A program made the position numbers and the translations under genes. The notes beneath the pieces were generated by a model. The model worked only from the letters and a program-made list of their open reading frames with translations. It ran no database searches and was not told the DNA's origin. Of a stretch of 64,000 nt of DNA, positions 34,260 through 43,468 are shown one piece after another. The stretch comes from Hyphomicrobiales bacterium (lineage in GTDB: Bacteria; Pseudomonadota; Alphaproteobacteria; Rhizobiales; Rhizobiaceae): assembly GCA_900471515.1 (NCBI GenBank), contig UCFC01000041.1, positions 1 to 64,000 on the forward strand. The letters run 5' to 3'. The stretch's first letter is position 1; every line of letters begins with the position of its first letter.

Positions 34260-35888
34260 TTAGAAGTCCATGCCGGCGCCGGCGGGCATGGCCGGAGCGA
34301 CTTCCTTTTTGGGCTTCTCGGCGATCATGGCTTCCGTCGTCACCAGAAGGCCGGCCACGGAGGCCGCATCCTGGAGCGCGGTACGGACCACCTTGGCCGG
34401 ATCGATGACGCCCTGAGCATAAAGGTCGCCGTATTCGCCGGTCTGGGCATTCCAGCCATAGGAGAAGTCAGCCTTCTCGCGCAGCTTGCCGACGATGACG
34501 GAGCCTTCGGCACCGGCGTTCTCGGCGATCTGGCGGACCGGAGCCTCAATCGCGCGGCGAACGATCTCGATACCGACCTTCTGGTCCTGGTTGGCGGCGT
34601 CGAGATTGTCGAGTGCCTTCACGGCACGGAGCAGGGCAACGCCGCCGCCCGGCAGAATGCCCTCCTCGACGGCCGCACGGGTCGCATGCAGAGCATCATC
34701 GACGCGGTCCTTCTTTTCCTTCACCTCGACTTCCGTCGAGCCGCCGACGCGGATGACGGCGACGCCGCCGGCGAGCTTGGCAAGGCGTTCCTGCAGCTTC
34801 TCGCGGTCGTAGTCGGAGGTGGTTTCCTCGATCTGGGCGCGGATCTGCGCAACGCGACCGTCGATCTCCGTTTTGGAGCCAACGCCATCGATGATGGTCG
34901 TGTTCTCCTTCTCGATCGCCACCTTCTTGGCCCGGCCGAGCATGTTGAGCGTGACATTCTCCAACTTGATGCCGAGGTCTTCGGAGATGACGGTGCCGCC
35001 GGTCAGGATGGCGATATCTTCGAGCATCGCCTTGCGGCGGTCGCCGAAGCCCGGAGCCTTGACCGCAGCGATCTTCAGGCCGCCGCGCAGCTTGTTGACG
35101 ACGAGCGTGGCAAGAGCCTCGCCTTCGACGTCTTCAGCGATGATGAGGAGCGGCTTGCCTGACTGCACGACAGCTTCGAGGACCGGCAGCATCGCCTGCA
35201 GGTTCGACAGCTTCTTCTCGTGGATCAGGATATAGGGATCTTCCAGTTCGACCCGCATCTTGTCCTGGTTGGTGACGAAGTAGGGGCTGAGGTAACCGCG
35301 ATCGAACTGCATGCCTTCGACGACTTCGAGTTCGGTGTCGGCGGTCTTGGCTTCCTCGACAGTGATGACGCCTTCGTTGCCGACCTTCTCCATCGCTTCG
35401 GCGAGATAGCGGCCGATCTCGGAATCGCCATTGGCGGAGATGGTGCCGACCTGGGCAATCTCGGAATTGCTGGTGATCTTGCGGGCGTTGGTCTTCAGCT
35501 CCTTGACGACGGCGTCGACGGCAAGGTCGATACCGCGCTTCAGGTCCATCGGGTTCATGCCTGACGCAACGGCCTTGGCGCCTTCCTTGACGATCGCCTG
35601 GGCAAGAACGGTTGCAGTCGTCGTGCCGTCACCGGCCAGATCGTTGGTTTTGGAAGCGACTTCGCGCAGCATCTGCGCGCCCATGTTCTCGAACTTGTCT
35701 TCCAGTTCGATTTCCTTGGCGACCGAAACGCCATCCTTGGTGATGCGCGGCGCGCCGAAGGACTTGTCGATCACGACGTTACGACCCTTCGGTCCCAGGG
35801 TGACCTTCACCGCATTGGCGAGCACATCGACCCCACGCAGCATGCGTTCACGGGCATCGGTATGAAACTTGACTTCTTTCGCAGCCAT
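34260..35888 (-). CDS. groEL: Chaperonin GroEL
   Basis: Hsp60 chaperonin of 542 residues, full family length, ATP-dependent folding cage. Equatorial, intermediate and apical blocks are all present (GPKGRNVVIDKSFGAP, DGTTTATVLAQAI, the ATP-site Asp in GDGTTTA, and VEEGILPGGGVALL). The C-terminus ends AGAGMDF without the long Gly-Met repeat of other copies. ATG start with GAGGAG upstream, 59 bases after groES. Rhizobia carry several groEL copies; this one, with its CIRCE and RpoH signals, looks like a heat-inducible accessory copy. Confidence 0.98.
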   Translation of the reverse strand: MAAKEVKFHTDARERMLRGVDVLANAVKVTLGPKGRNVVIDKSFGAPRITKDGVSVAKEIELEDKFENMGAQMLREVASKTNDLAGDGTTTATVLAQAIVKEGAKAVASGMNPMDLKRGIDLAVDAVVKELKTNARKITSNSEIAQVGTISANGDSEIGRYLAEAMEKVGNEGVITVEEAKTADTELEVVEGMQFDRGYLSPYFVTNQDKMRVELEDPYILIHEKKLSNLQAMLPVLEAVVQSGKPLLIIAEDVEGEALATLVVNKLRGGLKIAAVKAPGFGDRRKAMLEDIAILTGGTVISEDLGIKLENVTLNMLGRAKKVAIEKENTTIIDGVGSKTEIDGRVAQIRAQIEETTSDYDREKLQERLAKLAGGVAVIRVGGSTEVEVKEKKDRVDDALHATRAAVEEGILPGGGVALLRAVKALDNLDAANQDQKVGIEIVRRAIEAPVRQIAENAGAEGSVIVGKLREKADFSYGWNAQTGEYGDLYAQGVIDPAKVVRTALQDAASVAGLLVTTEAMIAEKPKKEVAPAMPAGAGMDF

Positions 35889-35947
35889 TTCTTTAACTCC
35901 TCAATAGGCAGCTATCTGACTGATGGATTGGATGGACTGGTATCGCC

Positions 35948-36262
35948 TCAGGCGGCTTTCTTCACCTCGGCCTGGGCTTCGATGATGCCCATGACATCGC
36001 TTTCCTTCATGATCAGCAGGTCTTCGCCGTTGATCTTGATCTCGGTGCCGGACCATTTGCCGAACAGGACGCGATCGCCGGCCTTGACGTCGAGCGGCTG
36101 GATCTGGCCGGCCTCGTTGCGGGCACCGGGACCGACGGCGATGACCTCGCCTTCCTGCGGCTTTTCCTTGGCGGTATCGGGAATGATGATGCCACCTTTG
36201 GTCTTTTCTTCGGATTCGACCCGGCGGACGAGAATGCGATCATGAAGCGGTCGGAACGACAT
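35948..36262 (-). CDS. groES: Co-chaperonin GroES
   Basis: Cpn10 lid of GroEL, 104 residues, beginning MSFRPLHDRILVRRVESEEK, with the mobile loop (EKTKGGIIIPDTAKEK) and roof loop intact. ATG start with GGAGGAAAAC upstream. First gene of the groESL operon. Confidence 0.98.
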   Translation of the reverse strand: MSFRPLHDRILVRRVESEEKTKGGIIIPDTAKEKPQEGEVIAVGPGARNEAGQIQPLDVKAGDRVLFGKWSGTEIKINGEDLLIMKESDVMGIIEAQAEVKKAA

Positions 36263-36360
36263 GTTTTCCTCCGTTGAGCAAAAAAGATGACGTTGTCCCC
36301 TGGCCGGACCGGATGACCAGTCCGGGCGGGTGCGGACCTCGAATGAGCGTTCGCGGGAAA

Positions 36361-36390
36361 GATTTATTTTCGTGTTTTTTTGATTTCAAG
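36361..36390 (-). promoter_or_regulatory. RpoH-type promoter of groESL
   Basis: Minus strand -35 CTTGAAA (36390-36384) and -10 TAAATC (36366-36361), spacer 17 bases, about 100 bases before groES. Fits the heat-shock consensus of alphaproteobacteria. Confidence 0.7.
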
Positions 36391-36406
36391 AGGGAGAAAC
36401 GAAAAA

Positions 36407-36433
36407 TTAGCACTCGTGGTGCATGGCTGCTAA
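36407..36433. promoter_or_regulatory. CIRCE-like operator (HrcA site)
   Basis: TTAGCACTC (36407-36415), nine bases, then GGCTGCTAA (36425-36433): the CIRCE inverted repeat TTAGCACTC-N9-GAGTGCTAA with two mismatches in the second arm. It lies just upstream of the RpoH-type -35 element, so HrcA repression would act together with RpoH activation, although the usual site overlaps or follows the promoter. Confidence 0.65.
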
Positions 36434-36536
36434 CATACTGGAAAGGAACAACAAAGCTTGAGGCACCGTTCAAAAATCTGTTGATGGACGCAACATTATG
36501 CGCCACCTTTGCAGTGTCATGAAACGGAGATGAAGC

Positions 36537-36809
36537 ATGCAATTCTCATCGGATCTGGAGCGTCAGCTCAATGGCTATGGACTGACAACCGCGCACATCC
36601 TCTACCGCATTCCCGATTTCGAATCCGTGCTGCAGACCTATGTCTGGCAAGACTACGATCTGGCTCCCGATTTTCCGGAAATGCAGAAGTTCCTTGAGTT
36701 CTGGGAGGCCAATCTCGACGGGCCGCTGCATTCCGTCCGCTATACCCATCAGCGCCTGATCGGTCCGAACGAATGGCGGCGTGTCGAAGGCGAGTTCAAG
36801 CTGCACTGA
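36537..36809 (+). CDS. usg: Usg family protein
   Basis: Protein of 90 residues with the Usg pattern QLNGYGLTTAHILYRIPDF, YVWQDYDLAPDFP and LHSVRYTHQRLIGPNEW. Named from its location near tryptophan genes in other alphaproteobacteria; no activity is known. ATG start after GGAG. Here it is divergent from groESL, so its promoter region is shared with the heat-shock signals. Confidence 0.9.
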   Translation: MQFSSDLERQLNGYGLTTAHILYRIPDFESVLQTYVWQDYDLAPDFPEMQKFLEFWEANLDGPLHSVRYTHQRLIGPNEWRRVEGEFKLH

Positions 36810-36905
36810 GGTCTTGAATCCGGATTTTTCTCTTCCTAGCTGTTTGCGCGATCGAGGCTTAAAGAGCTCGGTCGCATCCCACATCTTGTTCAGAGTCAGA
36901 GTGAT

Positions 36906-37196
36906 ATGGAAGAAAAGATCAAAATCATCAAAGACCTTAGCATCGAGGAACGCGAAGAGGTCTTTGTCGATATTGCGCGTGTCCTGGAGGGGACTTCACG
37001 CGAAGCTTTTGTCGAAGGCAACCGCCATTTCGCCGCGCTGTCGGCCAACATGGCAGAGGCGATCCGCATCAATGCCGACGAACTGGCGCGCGACGATCTT
37101 CAGAACGCCGAGCGTGTGTTGCTGCAGGCGTCCACCATGATCTCGCAGTTCAACGTCTTGCATCCCTATCGCCTGGTAAGCCACGCACTCCACTAG
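36906..37196 (+). CDS. Unrecognised helical protein
   Basis: Protein of 96 residues, MEEKIKIIKDLSIEEREEV, mostly amphipathic helix (NRHFAALSANMAEAIRINAD, LQNAERVLLQASTMIS). No motif or family known to me. ATG start with a weak site. Follows usg by 96 bases on the same strand. Confidence 0.55.
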   Translation: MEEKIKIIKDLSIEEREEVFVDIARVLEGTSREAFVEGNRHFAALSANMAEAIRINADELARDDLQNAERVLLQASTMISQFNVLHPYRLVSHALH

Positions 37197-37238
37197 AGAC
37201 GCGGGGTTCCCCCAGCTTCCCTAGTAGCGGGTGCATTA

Positions 37239-38020
37239 TTGGCCTTCGCAGCATCGTCATTCGTCGGCATTCTGCCGTCCGGTCTACCGGATCCTCGATG
37301 TGCTCGAGCGATGACGAGGCGGCGGGGCAACAGCACGAACCGGATGGCAGGCAAAGACGAACTGCGCCGCGTGGGTTCGACCCTCGACGGGCTTATGGAC
37401 GAACTTCATGACAGAGATACACGTGCGACAAAATTGCAGTCCGACAAGGACCTGCTTGTCGGAGAGCTGAGGCACCGCATCAAGAACACTCTGACCATCG
37501 TCCAGGTGATCGCGCGCTAATCGTTCCGGCCGGTTGCCCCTGCTGAATATTCGCAGTTCTCCGAAAGGCTGACGGCACTTGCCAGTGGCTATAATCTGCT
37601 GTTTTCGGACGATGTCGAAGAGGCGAAGATAGAAGACGTCGTGAAAGCCGCCTTGGCTGCCCATGTGGGCGCTACGGCAAACCGCGTCTCCTTAACTGGA
37701 GATCCGATCTCTCTGCCGGCGCAAGCGGTGCTGTCGCTTTCGCTCATCATTCATGAATTGGCGACCAATGCGACTAAGTACGGCGCGCTTTCGAACGATC
37801 ACGGCCACATCGAGATCTCCTGGCGTGAAACGGAGGGGATGGTCGAATTTCGGTGGCAGAGAGGGGAGGGCCACCTATGATCGTCCCAAGCCGGCAAGGC
37901 GTCGGTTCTCGTCTCATTCAGGGTGCGTCGCCGAGCGCCTTCAATCCGCAGGCGAGCTTTGCGTTCGAGCCGGACGGCCTCATTTTCGATTTGAGTTTTG
38001 CCGTGGACGTCGTCAGCTAG
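37239..38020 (+). pseudogene. HWE-family histidine kinase, broken by a stop codon and a frameshift
   Basis: The H box (VGELRHRIKNTLTIVQVIAR) is followed by an in-frame TAA at 37518; in intact relatives the next residue is Gln (CAA), so one substitution explains it. The same frame then runs on through SLIIHELATNATKYGALS (the N box) to about 37870, where a G run appears to have lost one base; another frame continues with GVGSRLIQG and a normal C-terminus to 38020. No PAS sensor is left upstream. Two independent lesions indicate a real pseudogene of a blue-light/stress-type HWE kinase. Confidence 0.85.
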
Positions 38021-38317
38021 CATCGCAGGCGGCCGCTAACCTCGAGATGGTCACCGTAGCGATGTCTTTCCTTTCGAGGCAACCAAGCGGCATTGTTCAC
38101 GTTTCCTGTGGGCAAGCGGGCGGGACAGGGCTAAACGATATAGACCAAAAATCACGGCATGACGAAACGTGGGAAAAGCGATTTTCCAGCCGCTTATTGG
38201 AAAGTGCTCATCCCCAACGCCTGCACTCGTCTCCGGCATGGCGCATACTGAAACCCGGAACGGCAGCCAACAAGACATGGCCGAGCGCGCGCTGTCTTCT
38301 ATCACTTCCGTTATCGC

Positions 38318-38611
38318 CATAGAACGACCGGGATTTTCCGGATCGGGATGTCCTGGCAGACCATCTTCGTCTGGCCCGACATCATCCATATGCCGGCAAT
38401 CCAGCCGGCACAGCCGGAAGCCGGCGTTATCCACGATGTCGATCCGGAGGTCGCCGCAGCGACGTGTAAGAGGGTGTTCGCCAAGGTGGTCGACAGAGGC
38501 CTTCTCGTCGCTGGCTGCCATCTGGAGTTTCCAGCTGTTGCCCGCCTCGTCCGCAAGGGTGAGGCATACCGGCTCATTCCAGAATTGTGGCCTCCGATAC
38601 CAGTTGTATAG
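38318..38611 (+). pseudogene. C-terminal fragment of a metallo-beta-lactamase-fold hydrolase
   Basis: The frame GMSWQTIFVWPDIIHMPAI, then PEAGVIHDVDPEVAAATCKR and a C-terminal LLVAGCHLEFPAVARL, follows the end of MBL-fold hydrolases (the D in WPDI and H in AGCHLEFP are metal ligands). The N-terminal half with the H-x-H-x-D-H motif cannot be assembled upstream; the preceding 150 bases seem scrambled. The frame has no credible start. A decayed remnant; note that an intact MBL gene occurs at 42414. Confidence 0.6.
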
Positions 38612-38983
38612 TTCTAAGTTTTGTGGGGGCAGCTCACTCCCACAACTTCTCGCGAATCCGGTTTTAGCCAACGTGATCCTGGAGGTGTCCATGCCACACC
38701 ACACCAACAGCGAAGCAATCGACCGCACGGGGCGGTTCAACGACCATGAGACGATCTATATGCCACTGTCACCAGTGCAGGCACAAGTGCGACAAAATCG
38801 GTCGTCGAAACGATACTGGTGATGAACAGAAAGGAACTCCAAGACGGGGTCACGTTGTGCTGATGACCCGGAAACCGACGACCGCGCCTGCTGGCTTCGT
38901 CGGTTATTCGTCCGGGTGGCGAATGCAGCTCTTTCACAAGGCGCCGTGAACAGGTGAGTTTTTTCGCCGTCCCGTATGGAGTC
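38612..38983. other. Gene-free interval
   Basis: About 370 bases after the hydrolase fragment. Short frames on both strands are not convincing. Likely part of the same decayed region. Confidence 0.4.
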
Positions 38984-39445
38984 TTAAAGACCGAGATCGG
39001 ACAGACCAGGATGGTCATCAGGCCTTCGGCCGAGGGGCCAGAAGAACTTGCGGTTTGCTTCTGTGATCGGCATATCGTTGATGCAGGCGAAACGCCGTTG
39101 CATCAGACCCTCGGCATCGAATTCCCAGTTTTCGTTGCCGTAGGAACGGAACCAGTTGCCGCTGTCGTCATGGAACTCGTAGGCGAACCGAACAGCAATC
39201 CTGTTTTCCGTAAAGGCCCAGAGTTCCTTGATCAGCCGATAGTCCAGTTCCTTTGCCCATTTGCGGCTCAGAAAGGCGACGATGGCTTCGCGGCCGGTGA
39301 CGAATTCGGCGCGGTTGCGCCACTGGCTATCCGCTGTGTAGACAAGTGAGACGCGTTCCGGGTTTCGGCTGTTCCAGCCATCTTCGGCGAGGCGGACCTT
39401 GTGGGTGGCTGTTTCGAGCGTGAATGGCGGAAGAGGGGCGGGCAT
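38984..39445 (-). CDS. DUF1348 / NTF2-like protein
   Basis: Protein of 153 residues of the DUF1348 family, a cone-shaped NTF2/SnoaL-like fold, recognised by PPFTLETATHKVRLAEDGWN and YGNENWEFDAEGLMQRR. Activity unknown. Start at 39445 follows AGGAG by six bases; ATG at 39451 touches the site. It precedes the esterase gene, separated by a terminator. Confidence 0.85.
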   Translation of the reverse strand: MPAPLPPFTLETATHKVRLAEDGWNSRNPERVSLVYTADSQWRNRAEFVTGREAIVAFLSRKWAKELDYRLIKELWAFTENRIAVRFAYEFHDDSGNWFRSYGNENWEFDAEGLMQRRFACINDMPITEANRKFFWPLGRRPDDHPGLSDLGL

Positions 39446-39480
39446 GGTCATCTCCTGTGGCGTGATTGGACTTGCGTGTC

Positions 39481-39519
39481 GAAGAACTCGCCAGCCGCTG
39501 CTCGGCTGACGAGTTCTTC
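39481..39519 (-). terminator. Hairpin between the DUF1348 and esterase genes
   Basis: Perfect 10-base stem GAAGAACTCG/CGAGTTCTTC with an inner CAGCCG/CGGCTG stem. It lies downstream of the minus-strand esterase gene. Confidence 0.65.
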
Positions 39520-39537
39520 TCTGGGCCAGACGATCCG

Positions 39538-40623
39538 TTATTGGCCGATGTGCTGGCGGATGGCTTCGCCGGCCTGATCGAGGGCGGCTTCCGTGGTCGG
39601 TAGGTTGCGCAGGGCGTTCAGCAGAACGAAGTCGTGGATCGTGCCGTTGTAGCGGACCGCGGTGACCTCGTTGCCGGCATCCTTGAGCTTGCGGGCATAG
39701 GCTTCGCCTTCGTCACGCAGTGGGTCGTTCTGGGCGGTGATCACCAGTGCCGGGGGCAAGTCCTTCAATTCTTCGTTGCTGGCGCGCAGCGGGGAGACAT
39801 AGGGGTTATCGCGGGTCTTGGCATCGGGCGCATAGAGATCCCAGCCATACTTCATGAAGGCGCGGGCGAGGAACCGGTCGTTGCCGTAGTCCTGATAGGA
39901 CTGGGTATCGACGCTGGCATCAGTCGCCGGAATGAGCAGAACCTGATAGTCGATCTTCGGGCCTTTGCGATCCTTGGCCATCAGTGTCAGGGCCGCGGTC
40001 ATGTTGCCGCCGACCGAGTTGCCGGCGACCGCAATGCGGCTGCCGTCGGCGCCGAAGTCCTTGGCATGCGCTGCGACATATTCGAGCGCCGTATAGGACT
40101 GGTCCAGCTGGGTCGGGAACTTGGCGTCCGGAAGAGGTGTGTATTCGACGAAGACGCCGACCTGGCCGGACTTGACCACAAGGTCGCGCAGCAGGCGCTT
40201 GTGGTTATCGAAGTTGCCGACGATCCAGACACCGCCATGGATGAAGAGCAGTACGCCCGGTTTGCCGGCAACGTGTTCCGGCTTCATGATGAACAGCTTC
40301 ACCTTCTGGCCGTTCTGCTCGATGGTCTTTTCCGTCGTGGTCACGCCCGACATGTCGACCTTCGTCTGATCCTGCAGGCCGGTGATGATCTCCTGCGGCT
40401 TCGGCTGCGGGAGCTCCCAGATCGGAGCGGCGTTCTTGTTGAGTTCGACGAGGAAGGACCGGACCTGCGGATCAAGGTTTGGATCGGTGGCAACGTCCTG
40501 GGCGAAAGCGGACTGGGTCATGATCATGGCTCCTGCAAAGATGGTGGTGAGCTTCAGGTTGCGGCGAAGGTTGTGAGCCGGGTATGCTATTTTCTGGTCG
40601 GCGGTCCCGTTGAATTCGATCAT
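39538..40623 (-). CDS. Alpha/beta hydrolase (HSL-type acetyl esterase), exported
   Basis: Esterase of 361 residues of the hormone-sensitive-lipase group: oxyanion motif FIHGGVW, nucleophile elbow GNSVGG, catalytic Asp near ITAQNDPLRDEG and His near TIHDFVL. A signal-like stretch follows a 20-residue N-terminus (LKLTTIFAGAMIMTQSAFA then QD), so it is probably periplasmic. Start at 40623 is chosen because TAAGGAAA lies nine bases upstream. Natural substrate unknown. Confidence 0.88.
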   Translation of the reverse strand: MIEFNGTADQKIAYPAHNLRRNLKLTTIFAGAMIMTQSAFAQDVATDPNLDPQVRSFLVELNKNAAPIWELPQPKPQEIITGLQDQTKVDMSGVTTTEKTIEQNGQKVKLFIMKPEHVAGKPGVLLFIHGGVWIVGNFDNHKRLLRDLVVKSGQVGVFVEYTPLPDAKFPTQLDQSYTALEYVAAHAKDFGADGSRIAVAGNSVGGNMTAALTLMAKDRKGPKIDYQVLLIPATDASVDTQSYQDYGNDRFLARAFMKYGWDLYAPDAKTRDNPYVSPLRASNEELKDLPPALVITAQNDPLRDEGEAYARKLKDAGNEVTAVRYNGTIHDFVLLNALRNLPTTEAALDQAGEAIRQHIGQ

Positions 40624-41094
40624 CGTGTCAGTTTCCTTAGGGTCAGTCGTTACTGGCTTTCGCCGGATGATGGGCGCGCGCTTCTTTCTGACAGTTCGAC
40701 ACAAGCCAAATTGACGAGCGAAGCTGTTTTGTGTGAGCATCACATCGCTCGGATGCAGCCCGAGTATTTGGTTATAGGTGAATGAACGATCGTGATGGCA
40801 TGATCAGCCTGGTGAACGAGGTCGAGGTTGCCTTTGCCGGTACCGATCGGCTGCCGAAAGCTTATTAGCAGGCTTGAGAGACGAACCCGCCCCTTAATGG
40901 CCACCGTCTCTTTTATGAGGCCGCATTCGATTTCGACATCGGTCGCCCCATTGGTCTACCGAAAGGCTGATATAGAGGAGTGTTCGTAGCTTGACCAAAA
41001 GAGAGTTGGGCTTTCGACAGTGATTGATCGTTTCGAAAGCCCAGATAAATACGGTCGACATGAGTAGGTCACGAAACAGGCCGACCGGGAGATA
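40624..41094. other. Gene-free interval
   Basis: About 470 bases between two minus-strand hydrolase genes. A short frame near 40783 (28 codons, MNDRDGMISLVNEVEVAFAG) ends at a stop and could be a truncated gene start, but nothing more follows it. No repeats seen. Confidence 0.4.
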
Positions 41095-41919
41095 TCAGGC
41101 TTTTATGAAGGCCAGGATCTCTGGGTTGAGGACGTCGGCATGTGTTGTCAACATGCCGTGCGGATAACCCGGAAAAATCTTCAAAGTTGCCTTTTTCAGG
41201 ATTTTGGCCGACAGCAACGCGGCGTCCTGATAGGGCACGATCTGGTCATCATCGCCGTGCAGAACGAGAGTAGGCACATCGATGATCTCAAGATCTGAGG
41301 TGAAATCGGTTTCAGAAAATACCTTGATACATTCGTAGTGGGCATTGGCGCCACCCATCATTCCTTGGCGCCACCAGTTGTCGACGACACCATCAATGGT
41401 CTGGGCGCCTGGCCGGTTGAAGCCATAGAAGGGGCCGGTCGGCACGTCACGATAGAACTGTGCGCGGTTGGCCGCCAGCTGAGTCCGAAGCCCATCAAAC
41501 ACTTCGATAGGTAAGCCGCCTGGATTCTTCTCGCTCTTCACCATGATCGGCGGGACCGCGCTAACGAGTACTGCCTTTGCCACGCGTCCCTTGCCGTGAC
41601 GGGCCACATACCGCGCTACCTCGCCACCGCCTGTCGAATGGCCTATATGAACTGCATCCCGCAAATCCAATGCGTTGGCAAGCTCGGCGACATCGGCTGC
41701 ATACGTGTCCATATCGTTTCCACCTGACGTTTGGGTCGAACGCCCGTGGCCCCGCCTATCATGAGCGATCACGCGATATCCCTTCTGCAGGAAATAAAGC
41801 ATTTGGGTGTCCCAATCGTCCGCACTTAATGGCCATCCATGATGAAACACGATCGGCTGGCCGGTACCCCAGTCCTTGTAGAATATCTGGGTGCTGTCCT
41901 TGGTTGTGATATAGGGCAT
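41095..41919 (-). CDS. Alpha/beta hydrolase, non-haem chloroperoxidase/perhydrolase type
   Basis: Hydrolase of 274 residues very like cofactor-free chloroperoxidases: MPYITTKDSTQIFYKDWG, oxyanion HHGWP, nucleophile GHSTGGGE, catalytic Asp in LHGDDDQIV and His in YPHGM. In vivo it more likely acts as an esterase or perhydrolase. Start at 41919 follows CGGAGC by six bases; an in-frame ATG at 41949 is weaker. It is divergent from the metallo-hydrolase operon. Confidence 0.92.
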   Translation of the reverse strand: MPYITTKDSTQIFYKDWGTGQPIVFHHGWPLSADDWDTQMLYFLQKGYRVIAHDRRGHGRSTQTSGGNDMDTYAADVAELANALDLRDAVHIGHSTGGGEVARYVARHGKGRVAKAVLVSAVPPIMVKSEKNPGGLPIEVFDGLRTQLAANRAQFYRDVPTGPFYGFNRPGAQTIDGVVDNWWRQGMMGGANAHYECIKVFSETDFTSDLEIIDVPTLVLHGDDDQIVPYQDAALLSAKILKKATLKIFPGYPHGMLTTHADVLNPEILAFIKA

Positions 41920-42413
41920 GGCTATGCTCCGATATTGTTGTTGAGACATGCGTTGCTTGGAACGCTCTGAGGAAAAGCAAACGCAACACGGTTACAATTG
42001 TCGTTGCCGCGCACCGAAGGTCATGGATAAAGACGCGCACGAAGTCTTTTAGATTTATTGCGCGACCTGCACAAAAGCATGATAACCGGGTCTATGAGAG
42101 TTTGTATGAGCGTAGTAGGCCATATCGCTCGCTTCCTCTCCGGCATGCAAAATAATACAATGTCCTTCGTCACGGCATCAGGGTGGGTATATTCTTAATA
42201 CGCCGTGAGACCTGACGAAGATTATCATGCAAACTTGCAGTCCGGGCATTTTTCTTGAAATCCATGGGGCACCCCACTCGGTAGTTTCTTTTGAGCGCGT
42301 CGTGGGGAGAGCTTCCTGCTCTGCGAGGGGAATCGGAGGTTCTTCGTTTCCAGGCTGGCAGATATATGCGCGCGGGCCGAAATTCAGTTCCGACCATGCA
42401 TGAGGAAAATCAT
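41920..42413. other. Divergent promoter region
   Basis: About 490 bases between the chloroperoxidase-like gene and the metallo-hydrolase operon. No gene is supported. It probably holds promoters for both sides; I could not pick clear -35/-10 pairs. Confidence 0.4.
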
Positions 42414-43385
42414 ATGGCACTCTCTCGTCAACACTCGATGTCACGCCGTGGCTTTTGTATCTGCTGTGCAGTTGCGGCAGGCTTCGCAGCAACTGGAGGC
42501 TGGCTGACACCTTCGCAGGCCTTTGCCGAAGCGAAGAACATCGTGGACATGATCCGGGACTCCGCAGCGAAGACGCCCATCACGATCCATAAGCTTCGGC
42601 GTAACGTCAGCATCCTTGAGGGATCTGGAGGCAATATCGGCGTCCTGAGTGGTGCGGATGGTAAGTTATTCATCGATGCGGGCATCACGGCCTCGCGACC
42701 GCGGATTCTCGAAGCAGCCAACAAGCTGAGCAAGGAGCCGATCAGGTATCTCATCAATACCCATTGGCATTTCGACCATACGGATGGAAATGCATGGCTG
42801 AACGCGCAGGGTGCGGCCATCATTGGTCATGAGAATACTCACAAACATCTTTTGGAAGCCCAACGCGTTGATGATTGGGACTTCAATTTTCCTGCGTCTC
42901 CCCTTGCAGCCGTCCCGACAGAAATCGTTTCGGATGAATCCACGCTGAAGCTGAATGGCTCCACATTGCATCTGAAGCACTACGAGCCGGCGCACACCGA
43001 TAGCGATCTCTCGGTGACGATAGCCGAGGCAGATATCCTCCATTGCGGGGATACCTACTGGAACGGCATCTATCCCTTCATTGACTATTCGACCGGCGGC
43101 AATATTGATGGCATGATCAAGGCCACTGAAGCCAATATTGCTGCTGCCACGGACAAAACCATCATCATTCCCGGCCACGGTAGTCCTGTGAGCAACAAGA
43201 TGGAACTGACAGCCTATAGAGACATGCTCTCGACCATTCGCGACAATGTCGCGAAGCTCAAACAGCAGGGCCATACTGTCGATGAGGCAATTGCAGCCAA
43301 GCCGACAGAGGCTTTCGATGCAAAATGGGGGCAGTTTGTCATTACGCCGGCCTTCTTCACCCGCCTCGTCTATCATGGCGTCTGA
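42414..43385 (+). CDS. Exported metallo-beta-lactamase-fold hydrolase (Tat signal)
   Basis: Protein of 323 residues. A twin-arginine signal (SMSRRGFCICCAVAAGFAAT) directs folded export. The MBL motif H-x-H-x-D-H is THWHFDH at about residue 120, with further ligands near LHCGDTYW and IPGHG. Similar to the class of periplasmic MBL proteins of unknown substrate. Start at 42414 follows GAGGAAAA by eight bases. First gene of a compact row with DsrE, DUF302 and Dps genes. Confidence 0.9.
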   Translation: MALSRQHSMSRRGFCICCAVAAGFAATGGWLTPSQAFAEAKNIVDMIRDSAAKTPITIHKLRRNVSILEGSGGNIGVLSGADGKLFIDAGITASRPRILEAANKLSKEPIRYLINTHWHFDHTDGNAWLNAQGAAIIGHENTHKHLLEAQRVDDWDFNFPASPLAAVPTEIVSDESTLKLNGSTLHLKHYEPAHTDSDLSVTIAEADILHCGDTYWNGIYPFIDYSTGGNIDGMIKATEANIAAATDKTIIIPGHGSPVSNKMELTAYRDMLSTIRDNVAKLKQQGHTVDEAIAAKPTEAFDAKWGQFVITPAFFTRLVYHGV

Positions 43386-43468
43386 ACCCGCTCCATTTCC
43401 TCCTCCAAGACGTACGTCTCTCCATCGCGGCGCACGAGTCGCGTCGGGGTATCTAAAGGAATTACAAA

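Noticed and set aside
38051..38740. Minus-strand 229-codon frame
   Set aside because: It overlaps the plus-strand metallo-hydrolase remnant, which has family similarity; the minus frame resembles nothing.
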